NCBI GenBank assembly: GCA_024234055.1
Contig: JACKOW010000011.1
Location: 1-64,000, forward strand
DNA length: 64,000 nucleotides
Source of the DNA: Rhodanobacteraceae bacterium
GTDB lineage: Bacteria > Pseudomonadota > Gammaproteobacteria > Xanthomonadales > SZUA-5
Direction of reading: 5' to 3'
Shown: positions 54,256-62,350 of the stretch, piece by piece
Position numbering within the stretch: position 1 is the stretch's first letter
Layout of the letters: every line of letters begins with the position of its first letter
Position numbers and translations under genes: made by a program
Notes under the pieces: generated by a model
Told to the model about the DNA's origin: nothing
What the model saw: the letters and a program-made list of their open reading frames with translations, nothing else
Database searches by the model: none

Positions 54256-54558
54256 CTGTACCTTTCGAGGCACGGCGAGAATGCGCGGACTCAATCAGAT
54301 CAGCTGGCCGCGCAAAGTCATCGAATCCACCGCTGCAAGGTGTCCTGAGTGCGGTCGAGAGTCCATGGTTCCGCTCCAGCCGGGGCGCAGGCGTCCCCCG
54401 TGCAGAGCGCAACGGACCAAGGCGCAAGGGTCGTTCAGGTGGCGGAACCCGCGCCGCGCGTGGGTCGTGTCGTCACCCACCCTTGCAGTGGTCTCCCCTG
54501 TTCGCCGAGCGCGCAATCTGCTCGGACAGGCAACGCATGAACCTTTTCTGCGAAGTAT
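54256..54558. other. Gene-free spacer
   Basis: Only shadow frames; nothing supported. Confidence 0.4.
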
Positions 54559-54990
54559 CTATCTAAGTTGGAATCGGTACCGCTCCCGCGAATGCTCGAG
54601 CAGATCCGACAAACACTCGCGCAGCACCTTGATGCGCTCCTCATTGCCCGTCAGCACCTCGGCACGCATCTCGGGGTTCAGATCCTGGCGCGGAAACAAG
54701 CGCAACCAGCGCGCAGCCACCTCATCTGCTGACCAACCCGCGACCGCCGACGGCAAGGTCTGCACCACCACATGAATGTGGTTGCTCATCACCGCGTAGC
54801 CCAAGATGGCCACCCCGAAGATCCCGGCCAGTTCATGGATGCGATCCTCCACCCATTGCCGACGATGCTCGAAGGAGCGACCCGTCAGCCGATCCTCACC
54901 ACAGAGAAAAGCCCGACGCACACAGCGCGAGACGCAGTGAAAGGTGGCAGCCGAGCCGGTGGGGATCAGAGTGGAACGGGCGTAGGTCAT
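54559..54990 (-). pseudogene. Truncated REP-associated tyrosine transposase (RAYT)
   Basis: 143 aa with the Y1 transposase start MTYARSTLIPTGSAATFHCVSRCVRRAFLCGEDR and the HUH metal motif NHIHVVVQ. Full members of this subgroup have about 320 residues with a later conserved region carrying the catalytic tyrosine; here the frame stops after ERIKVLRECLSDLLEHSRERYRFQLR. The gene is therefore a truncated remnant. Such enzymes are associated with REP hairpins like those in this window. Confidence 0.8.
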
Positions 54991-55206
54991 GAAAGCAATC
55001 ATTCACCCCGCCACGACGACTGTCAGTCGGAAAACGGTGTCAAAGCTCGTAGGAAAAACCCTACAAAGTGGGGATCTGATGTTGTCGTCCGATGTTGTCG
55101 CGATGTTGTCGGGATTCGACGGGTGTCCCAGCTTTTGCGGGCACAGGGATTCGCGACGGCCAGCGTGGCCGATCCAACGCGCTACCAGGGCGCCTGAGGC
55201 TGGCAT
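54991..55206. other. Spacer
   Basis: Between the RAYT 5' end and the ADOP-type permease 3' end. Nothing supported. Confidence 0.4.
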
Positions 55207-57543
55207 TCAGGCATCGCGATCGCAGCGCGACAGCAACGCTGCGGCTGGCGCCACGCGCATCGCGCGGAAGGCCGAGGGCAGCACCGCGAGCGCGCCCATG
55301 ATGGCGACTGTCGCCAATGCCACGGCCCAGCTGGAAGCATCTCCGGGCGTCACCCGATGCAACCGGTCCCCCGCCACGCGCGCCAGTGCCAGCCCAAGGC
55401 CCAGGCCCAGCAGCAATCCGGGCAGCAGGATCCACGCCGAGCGCGCATAGACCTCGCGCAGGATTGCGCCCGGTGCGGCGCCGATGGCCATGCGCACGCC
55501 GAATTCCGCGAAGCGCCGGCGCACCGCGGTGCTGAGCGCGGCGTACACCCCGAGCGCGGACAGCAGCAGGGTGGCGAGCGCAAACAGCGACACCGCTTCC
55601 ATCAGCGCCACGCGGACCTGCTGGGTGCGCGCCACCGCCTGGTCCAGCGCCACGTTGACCAGCAGTTCGGCATCCGGTGCCACCTGCGCCAGCAGCCGGC
55701 GAACGGCTTCGACCGGCGCCGCGCCCACCCCGCGGCTGACCAGGAACTGCACCGGGTCGCTGCCGCCGATCGGCTGGTACAGAGTGCCGTACCGGAGATC
55801 TTCATCCAGCGATTTCTGCTTGACCGCTGCGGCGACACCGACGATCCGCAGCGGCGTCGCGTCGGCATCGTCCGCCTGCCGCAGGATTTGTCCCAGCGCA
55901 TCGGCGGGCTGGCCGAAGCGGCGCGCATAGACCTCGTCCACCACCACGGCCGCGGCGCCGTCGGCCGGCGTGAACGCACGCCCGGCGACCAGCGGAATCC
56001 GCAGCACGTCGAAGTACCCGGGCGACACCGACGCGATCCGCGCCTCGGCGGGCTCGGGGTCCACCGCGCTCCTCAGTTCGGTCATGAACTCGGCGCCACC
56101 GAAGGGCGGCATGTCGGCGCGCGCGACGCCGTCCATGCCGGGCAACGCCGCGACCGCGTCGCGGAGGGCCTGGACCTGGGCTTCGCTGACCTGGTCGCCG
56201 AGATCGACCTGGGTCAGCACCACGTTCGCCGCATCGAAGCCTCGGTTCTCCGTCGCGAGATTCCACGCGCTCCGCAGTAGCAGCGCCGAGCCGCCCGCCA
56301 GTGCTACGGTGAGCGCCAGTTGCGCCACCAGCAGCCAGCCCTGCGCCGGTGACAGTCCGGACACTGCGCGCGAACCGAGCGCACCCGCGGCCAGCCTGCC
56401 CTGTCCCAGGCGCAGCAAGGCCAGCGCCAGCAACAGCGCCAGGGCGCCCGCGGCCGCGCCCATCGCGGACGCGACAACACCCGTAGCCGATGCCACCGGC
56501 AGGGCCTCCGGCAGCAGCCCGCGTGCGCGCAGTAGCGCGATGCCGGCCGGCACGAGCAGGGCGCCGACGATCGCGCCGATGGCTGCGGGGAGCGCCAGTT
56601 CGATCGCCGCCTGAGCGCGCAGTTGCCGCGGCACCGCGCCCAGAGCGCGCAGCACGGCGTGGTCGCGCCGGCGCGCGAGCATGCGGTCCAGTGCCAGTCC
56701 CGCAAGATTGGTTGCCGCGATCAGCAACAGCAGCAGCGCAGATGCCTGAACCAGCAGCAGCGGTTGGAAGTGACCGGCGCTGAACTGCGCGCGCCAGGGA
56801 CGCACGTCGGCCCGCGCAGGGCCTTCGGGATTGCGCAGGAATTCGCTGCCGGAGTTGGCCAGCACGGCGGCCAACGCGCCCTGCGCTTGCGCGATCGTGA
56901 CCCCGGGGGCCAGTCGTGCGGCTACCTCGAACTGGCCGAATCCACCCGCGGCGTCGGTTGCGCGCTCCTCGGCGGTCGCCGCGAACGCGGTCCAGGCCTG
57001 CACGCGGGTGTCCGGCCAGGCAAAACCGGCCGGCATCACGCCAACGATGCGGTAGTCGACCTCACCGATCCGCCAGGTCTGCCCGATCACCTCCGCCGAG
57101 GCGTCGAACTGCGCGCGCCAGGTCGCGTGCGACAGCAGCAGCGCTGGCCCGCCAGCCTCCGCGCCATCGAGCGCACGCCCGAGCGCCGGGGCCACGCCGA
57201 GCACCTGGTGGAAGTCCGCGCTGATCCGCTGGGTGTGCCAGACCCGCCCGCCCGGATCGACCGCCGCCTTGACCGGCGCCGCACCGATCGCCCCGGCGAA
57301 GGTCTCGCGGCGCGCGCGCACCGCATCCAGCAGCGTGGGTGAGAGCCCCACCTGGAAGTCGATGTCCTTGAGGTCGATGCGCAACTGCACCAGCCGCTCG
57401 GGTTGGGGATAGGGCAGCGGCTGCCATCCAAGCGCCCACAGGCCGCCGAGCGCGCTGCCATTGACCAGCACCAGCAAGGCGACGCTGAGCATGACGCCGA
57501 AGCTGTAGAGCGGGGCGCGGAGCAGTCGTCGGACGGTGGTCAT
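55207..57543 (-). CDS. ADOP-type ABC permease (second copy)
   Basis: 778 aa. MTTVRRLLRAPLYSFGVMLSVALLVLVNGSALGGLWALGWQPLPYPQPERLVQLR is the ADOP N-terminus, followed by MacB_PCD, FtsX (LLLIAATNLAGLALDRMLARRRDHAVLRAL at about 290-330), a second PCD and a C-terminal FtsX. It shares the plan of the 26926 gene but is not a close copy. No ATPase adjoins. ATG 57543 is preceded by a sigma-54-like TGGCAC-N4-TGTGCT at 57579-57594. Confidence 0.87.
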   Translation of the reverse strand: MTTVRRLLRAPLYSFGVMLSVALLVLVNGSALGGLWALGWQPLPYPQPERLVQLRIDLKDIDFQVGLSPTLLDAVRARRETFAGAIGAAPVKAAVDPGGRVWHTQRISADFHQVLGVAPALGRALDGAEAGGPALLLSHATWRAQFDASAEVIGQTWRIGEVDYRIVGVMPAGFAWPDTRVQAWTAFAATAEERATDAAGGFGQFEVAARLAPGVTIAQAQGALAAVLANSGSEFLRNPEGPARADVRPWRAQFSAGHFQPLLLVQASALLLLLIAATNLAGLALDRMLARRRDHAVLRALGAVPRQLRAQAAIELALPAAIGAIVGALLVPAGIALLRARGLLPEALPVASATGVVASAMGAAAGALALLLALALLRLGQGRLAAGALGSRAVSGLSPAQGWLLVAQLALTVALAGGSALLLRSAWNLATENRGFDAANVVLTQVDLGDQVSEAQVQALRDAVAALPGMDGVARADMPPFGGAEFMTELRSAVDPEPAEARIASVSPGYFDVLRIPLVAGRAFTPADGAAAVVVDEVYARRFGQPADALGQILRQADDADATPLRIVGVAAAVKQKSLDEDLRYGTLYQPIGGSDPVQFLVSRGVGAAPVEAVRRLLAQVAPDAELLVNVALDQAVARTQQVRVALMEAVSLFALATLLLSALGVYAALSTAVRRRFAEFGVRMAIGAAPGAILREVYARSAWILLPGLLLGLGLGLALARVAGDRLHRVTPGDASSWAVALATVAIMGALAVLPSAFRAMRVAPAAALLSRCDRDA

Positions 57544-57578
57544 GGGCAGGCCCGCAGCGAGTGGAGACGACAACGATT

Positions 57579-57594
57579 AGCACACAGCGTGCCA
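57579..57594 (-). promoter_or_regulatory. Sigma-54-like promoter of second ADOP-type permease
   Basis: On the minus strand TGGCACGCTGTGTGCT: GG and GC are ten bases apart, and it matches TGGCACG-N4-TTGCW except for one position. It lies 36 bases before the permease ATG. Confidence 0.55.
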
Positions 57595-58094
57595 GTATCG
57601 CGAAGCTACGCCCGCCCGCTTCGCCGGGTGCGAGGCCAGAAGCGGGGAAAGGGTCAGGGGGGCAGGGGGACTGGCTCGCCGCATGGTCCGACCTGCCGCA
57701 AGACAAATTCCCCCTCGGCTCGCATCACCGCACGGTCCGAAAGTGCCGCACAACAGGTCCCCTGACGCCCGACCCCTTCCCCGCTTCTGTCTTTTCGGTC
57801 ACTTCCGGATCCGGCCGGCACCCCGCAAGCCGCCGGCGAAAATGGACGCAGGTGTCCGCTTTCGATCGACATGCCAAGGCTCAACCAAGCCCAGCGCGTG
57901 CGTGAACAGGCCCAACATCGGATCGCTCATGGACAGTCCTGGTCAACGAAAACTGGCAAGAACACCTGCGGAGCAGCTAAGCGTCAAGCCCTACTTTCCA
58001 CACGAAACAGCACAGACCCGGAGGGAGTCGTCGGAAAGCTTGCGTGCGTCGGGTTTGTTCATGCCAGAATACTAGCACATATTTGATTGCCGGG
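57595..58094. other. Gene-free spacer
   Basis: About 500 bases with a short G-rich tract (about 57647-57670, GGGTCAGGGGGGCAGGGGG). Nothing coding supported. Confidence 0.45.
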
Positions 58095-58907
58095 TTAGTA
58101 ATAAGAACCACCGGAAACCAGGGCCAATGCTCTGGAACGCAGAGGTTCATGCAATCTTTGCGCTAGCTGCAACGCATGCCTTATTTCTTCTGGCTCGTAG
58201 GAATACACGATCAGGAACTCCAGCATCTGCATAGATCCGGACTCGACTGCCGCGTACAGTTCATTCGAGCTTGGGTGATAAAAAGGATGGCCCTCCGACA
58301 ATATCTTACCAAAATCAGCTGAATTTCCGTTTGCCGCGGCGATCTCCAGTAGACTCCTATTTTTGCATCGCAACTCTGCTAGCGGACTTCTTTTTTCTCC
58401 TAGCACCTCTGCCAGATCGCGGAGCACATTAATCCTTCGCTCTTCGATTTGCACAGAGAGTGCGCACGGGGAAATTATTCCATCATTGATATTAATTATA
58501 CCTCGCGCAAGCGCCTCCAATGCATCCTCGTCCTCTAAAGAATAGGGCTCCAGATAAGGATCATTCCATATGTAATTGGGTAGAATTATTGCCAATAGCT
58601 GACCGAGTGTTCTTGCTAAATAGAACCCTTCGTCGTTGGGCCACATGATCTCCGTTACAGAAATTCGCCTGACGGCACACCAGAAGTAAGGGGCTTCCGA
58701 AATCCTAATGCCGCGCGCTCTCAACGTGAACTCCCTGAGTTGCCCGCTATTCACAAGGTCCTGCCATGGGTTGGCATGCGCTTCGGAGCAATATTTTTCT
58801 TCCAATCTATTCGCAAAGGTTGGCAGAGTCGAGCAAATTGCTACATCTGCAAAGAGCGCGGACAGTACAATCACGACTCTAAAAATAACTCCATTAATGT
58901 CGCTCAT
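58095..58907 (-). CDS. AT-rich hypothetical protein with ankyrin-like C-terminus
   Basis: 270 aa. Signal peptide-like N-terminus (MSDINGVIFRVVIVLSALFADVAICST). The body is a Cys-containing helical region. The C-terminal part resembles ankyrin repeats (RSLLEIAAANGNSADFGKILSEGHP, NELYAAVESGSMQMLEFLIVYSY). Clearly lower GC and different codon use (AAT, ATT, TTA, AGA) than its neighbours suggest recent acquisition. Start uncertain: ATG 58907 gives the signal peptide; ATG-equivalent 58976 is possible. Function unknown. Confidence 0.6.
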   Translation of the reverse strand: MSDINGVIFRVVIVLSALFADVAICSTLPTFANRLEEKYCSEAHANPWQDLVNSGQLREFTLRARGIRISEAPYFWCAVRRISVTEIMWPNDEGFYLARTLGQLLAIILPNYIWNDPYLEPYSLEDEDALEALARGIININDGIISPCALSVQIEERRINVLRDLAEVLGEKRSPLAELRCKNRSLLEIAAANGNSADFGKILSEGHPFYHPSSNELYAAVESGSMQMLEFLIVYSYEPEEIRHALQLAQRLHEPLRSRALALVSGGSYY

Positions 58908-59049
58908 AAGATAATCCGTTCCGGAGAGTGAGTGGCTGGCTATACAACTCTGCAATTTGATCCACTTCCAAACCATCGGAAAAACTCACGCTGAGCCGAG
59001 GACACCCATGAACCTCACCCCGCGATCATCTCCGACACTCAGCACATTC

Positions 59050-59340
59050 CTTTCAGGTCAGACGGCATCAACTGTCGGTAGTGCAGCACCGTGATGATCT
59101 CGATGCGCTAGGCTGTCACTCGATAGATCAGCCGATACGTCGTTCGAGCAACTGCCGCACCTCGGCATTCGCTTACTGTGTCAGCCGCTTTCCGATCAGC
59201 GGTGGTTGCTCGAGTGTCAAAGTGCGCCGGATCAACCGCGCTGCTTCGTTGCGTGCGATCTCGGGCGAGCCGCATTCAGCAATGTAGGTCTCGATCTCCT
59301 TGAGGCGCCTCATGGCACCGGGAGTCCAGTACACCTTCAT
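59050..59340 (-). pseudogene. ParE/RelE-type toxin, degenerate
   Basis: Starts MKVYWTPGAMRRLKEIETYIAECGSPEIARNEAARLIRRTL and reads 55 residues to a premature TAA (59173-59175). Beyond it, sequence continues to encode ParE-like segments out of frame (NAEVRQLLERR; then, one base shifted, YRLIYRV; then RIEIITVLHYRQLMPSDLK after a TAG). So a nonsense mutation, a frameshift and another stop have destroyed it. The start codon overlaps the antitoxin stop (ATGA). Confidence 0.7.
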
Positions 59341-59522
59341 GCCGTAATTCCGTAGTCCTTGAGCAGTTCTTCCACCGGGATCAGCTTGCCTGCGTCGGCC
59401 TCCGCCAACCCTCGGTCGATGGCGCGGTGCAGCGCCGCCTGATAGATCAAATCCTTCCACGAGGCCCTGTCCGGCAAGGCATCGATGAGGTTGTGGGCTT
59501 CCTGCTTGAACGCGGTTGCCAT
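59337..59522 (-). CDS. Type II antitoxin, stand-alone
   Basis: 61 aa (MATAFKQEAHNLIDALPDRASWKDLIYQAALHRAIDRGLAEADAGKLIPVEELLKDYGITA) of the small helical antitoxin size, overlapping the decayed toxin start by four bases. The ATG at 59522 is chosen. Sequence resembles ParD/RHH-like or similar antitoxins. It remains open-framed. Confidence 0.6.
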   Translation of the reverse strand: MATAFKQEAHNLIDALPDRASWKDLIYQAALHRAIDRGLAEADAGKLIPVEELLKDYGITA

Positions 59523-59808
59523 GGTGCGCCTCGACTGGCTGGTCATCTCGATTCTACTCGTCGACTCCGTTTGTGTACGTTTTGACGACTGCGGACACCG
59601 ACGACTGCGAACACCCATCACCGACCTCGACTACTGCTGCGGACACCCATGACCCTCACCCGTCAATCGTCTCCAAGGGTTGTTCGGTACCCCAACAATC
59701 GCTGGGGCTACAGCTGCCTGCGGTGTCGAAGTGGGTTCATGGTTCTTGCTTTTCCATGGATGTTGTTTGCATTGTTCTTTGCAGCCCGCTCCCGTGGTGA
59801 ATATCGGC
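59523..59808. other. Gene-free spacer
   Basis: No gene beyond the uncertain extension of the next frame. Confidence 0.35.
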
Positions 59809-60912
59809 ATGTTGGATCACACGATCGAGAGCATTGGCCGCATCAAGCATCCGGGCACGATTTATTCATTGGCGCTGTCGCGCGATGAGACTTTGCTGGC
59901 GTGTGGCGGTGATCCATCGCACCCGGTCGTGGTCTGGCGTCTGTCGGACGGTGCGCGTCTGGGCTGTTATTCCGGGCTGCCGCATCAGGCCCACTCGCTG
60001 GCATTTTCCGCCGATGGCAAGCGCCTGGCAGCGATCAATCTGTGGGGCGGCATGCGGGTGTGGTCGCTGTCTGATGGGTCGCTGCTGGAGGCCAGGGCTG
60101 ATGGCGCGAGCAGGCGCCACCGCGCTCTCGCCTACAACGCAGCAGCACCTGACGCCATCCTGCCGATGGATTTCGCGGACCGCATCGACGGCGATTCCAG
60201 GCGCTGTCCCACGCCCGATGGCCGTCTTGTTGCCAGCCTACGCGGGCAACACACGCTGCGCCTCAGCGCACGCCGGAAGTCCGGGGTACTGGCGAGCCTG
60301 GATCTGATCGGCCACGCCGAGACCCGTTCCGGCACCTGGGGCATGGCCTGGAGCGCCGACGCGCGCCAGCTGGCGATCGCCGGTCGCGGCTGGCTGGGGG
60401 TATGGGCGCCTCGACTTGAGGCGACTTCGACGCCGTCCGATTCTCCGCGTCTGCCGCTCGCGGGGCCCTTCTGTGTGGCTCCGCTGCCCTCAGCCGAGTT
60501 GATCAACGCGCTGGCGATCATGGGCGGCGCGCAGATCATCCTGATTGCTCAGCAGGAGCGACTGTTGGTCTACCCGGTGCCGACCACACCGGCGACTCTG
60601 ATCACGACGCCCTGGCAGCGCATTCTTCAGGCGGCGGATCGACTTGTCGACTCGGGCTCGTTCCCGGCAAAGAACTGCTGGCAATGGAATACCAGTACGC
60701 GCAGCTACGAGGGAATTCGCATCGAAACGAAGGGCTTGCTGTTCTACGGGGACGATGTTTACGGCTTGGGCGGCTCGGCAGTGCAGCAGGGCTTCGCGGA
60801 TTTCCTCAGTCAGGGCCCGGTTGGTGGCCTGGTCGGATTTGACGACGCGGTGCTCGCCGAAGTCGTCCAGCGCGTGCGTGAGATCGTTGGCAGCCAAGAA
60901 CCAGGCGCCTGA
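59809..60912 (+). CDS. WD40-like beta-propeller protein
   Basis: 367 aa starting MLDHTIESIGRIKHPGTIYSLALSRDETLLACGG. Contains at least three blades with WD-like ends (YSLALSRDE...VVWRLSDG, HSLAFSADGKRLAAINLWGGMRVWSLSDG, WGMAWSADARQLAIAGRGWLGVWAP). The C-terminal third is less repetitive and includes a Gly-rich loop (GLGGSAVQQGFADFL). No signal peptide visible at this start. Function unknown. An upstream frame continues to 59680 but is not supported. Confidence 0.7.
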   Translation: MLDHTIESIGRIKHPGTIYSLALSRDETLLACGGDPSHPVVVWRLSDGARLGCYSGLPHQAHSLAFSADGKRLAAINLWGGMRVWSLSDGSLLEARADGASRRHRALAYNAAAPDAILPMDFADRIDGDSRRCPTPDGRLVASLRGQHTLRLSARRKSGVLASLDLIGHAETRSGTWGMAWSADARQLAIAGRGWLGVWAPRLEATSTPSDSPRLPLAGPFCVAPLPSAELINALAIMGGAQIILIAQQERLLVYPVPTTPATLITTPWQRILQAADRLVDSGSFPAKNCWQWNTSTRSYEGIRIETKGLLFYGDDVYGLGGSAVQQGFADFLSQGPVGGLVGFDDAVLAEVVQRVREIVGSQEPGA

Positions 60913-61022
60913 AGCACATCCGGGGAATGGGCGCAGCGATCGCCATCGCGGCTGACGGATCCGAACACCCGATTGCCGAATCCCTGGGGACGGCGGTGTG
61001 CACTTCCTGCGCGGATCGGGCA

Positions 61023-61054
61023 AGAAAAAGGCCGCGGTACGAAGACCGCGGCCT
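61023..61054 (-). terminator. Intrinsic terminator of the gld-type operon
   Basis: AGGCCGCGG-loop-CCGCGGCCT, a perfect nine-base stem, followed on the minus strand by TTTTTC. It is about 30 bases after the DUF4340 stop. Confidence 0.85.
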
Positions 61055-61081
61055 GTTGGGTATCGCCTTGCCCGGTGGTGA

Positions 61082-62347
61082 TCAGCTCTTGGGCTTCAGC
61101 AGATCGTCCATCTTCTTCTTGATGTTGGCCGCCTTCCAGTTGGGAATGGCATAGGCCCAGGGGGCGGTTTTCTCGTTGAGTTCAGCCACGCGCTTGTCCA
61201 GTTCGGCCCGCTTGTCGGCCTTGGTCTTCTCGGCGTCGAAGGCGGGCGGTAGGGGTGGGGCGTCCGCGGTGGCGGAATCAGCGTCGGCGCCGTCCTTGGA
61301 CGGCTCGGCCTGGGCGGTGTCGGTGGCGTTGTCGTCCTTGGCGCCCTCGCTGGCCTTGCTGGCGCTCTCGGCCTTGGCGGCGGCTTCGGCCTCGGCGGTG
61401 GCCCGCGCGGCGTCGGCCTTGGCTTGTTCCTTGGCCAGCCAGGCGTCCAGCTGTGCTTCGTCGACGTGAGCTGCGAAGGTGGCCCAGGTCTTGGCGTCCT
61501 TGTCCCAGACCGTGGTATCGACGGCGAAGCCGTCATAACTCAGGTACTGGGCAGTCCAGGTGCTGGCAGGGTCGGGCGTGGCTTCGGCTATCGGCAGTGC
61601 GTCTTCCAGGGTCACGCTGGAGAGGGCGCCGGCGATGATGTTGGCGGCTGATTCCGAACTCAGTTCACGGCCCTTGGGTACGCTGGCCACGTTGTAGTTG
61701 AACTGGCTGGCGTCGGGCTTGTCGATCTTCAGCACGGACTTGTCGGGCGCGGTGACCGCGACCGAATAGACCTCGGAGGAGGGCAGGTCCATGATCTGTC
61801 GTGCCAACCAGTTGGCGCCTTCCTTGTCGGGGATGACATCGCCGCTGACCAGGTAGCTGGCCGCTTCGTCGGCACGCCGAACGAAGGTGCCGGGCGAGCC
61901 GCCGCCCGAGGCAATACCCACGATCAGCTTTACCGGCGCCTTGGTGCCGATCAGTTCCACACCCAGGCCCTTGGCTTCGGCACCGGCCAGGTCTTCCACA
62001 CCCAGGCGTGCGTAGTTTTCGGGCTTGCTGGTCTTGGCCTCGCGCAGCTTGGCATCGGCCAGTTTCAGCAGGTACTCGCGCACTTTGTCGAAATCGGCGG
62101 GATAGTCGTGCCGGTTGGAAACCACCCAGCCCGAGTCCTTGCGCGTCAGCTCGGCAATGAGCGCATTGCCGGCGCCGGTGATGCGCAAGGCCTTGATGTC
62201 GTTGAGTTCATTGCTGAGGCCCGGCACCAAAGGTCCCGATTCACTGACACCCTCGACGATGGGCTGCTGACGCTGGGTCAGGATCAGACCGATACCGAGC
62301 ACCGCCACCGTGATCAGCAGCAGGGACAACAAGCGTTTCTGCATCAT
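61082..62347 (-). CDS. DUF4340-domain protein
   Basis: 421 aa. Membrane anchor or signal at the N-terminus (MMQKRLLSLLLITVAVLGIGLILTQRQ). The region 35-300 is DUF4340 (DIKALRITGAGNALIAELTRKDSGWVVSNRHDYPADFDKVREYLLKLADAKLREAKTSKP). A low-complexity Ala/Lys/Glu/Asp-rich linker is followed by a C-terminal helix-bearing part. DUF4340 proteins accompany GldG-like ABC transporters; here it follows the gldG-like gene with a 3-base gap. The ATG at 62347 or 62344 is the start. Confidence 0.85.
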   Translation of the reverse strand: MMQKRLLSLLLITVAVLGIGLILTQRQQPIVEGVSESGPLVPGLSNELNDIKALRITGAGNALIAELTRKDSGWVVSNRHDYPADFDKVREYLLKLADAKLREAKTSKPENYARLGVEDLAGAEAKGLGVELIGTKAPVKLIVGIASGGGSPGTFVRRADEAASYLVSGDVIPDKEGANWLARQIMDLPSSEVYSVAVTAPDKSVLKIDKPDASQFNYNVASVPKGRELSSESAANIIAGALSSVTLEDALPIAEATPDPASTWTAQYLSYDGFAVDTTVWDKDAKTWATFAAHVDEAQLDAWLAKEQAKADAARATAEAEAAAKAESASKASEGAKDDNATDTAQAEPSKDGADADSATADAPPLPPAFDAEKTKADKRAELDKRVAELNEKTAPWAYAIPNWKAANIKKKMDDLLKPKS

Positions 62348-62350
62348 GGC

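Noticed and set aside
59680..59808. WD-like protein extension to 59680
   Set aside because: No conservation or RBS; the first 43 codons overlap antitoxin-side spacer sequence.
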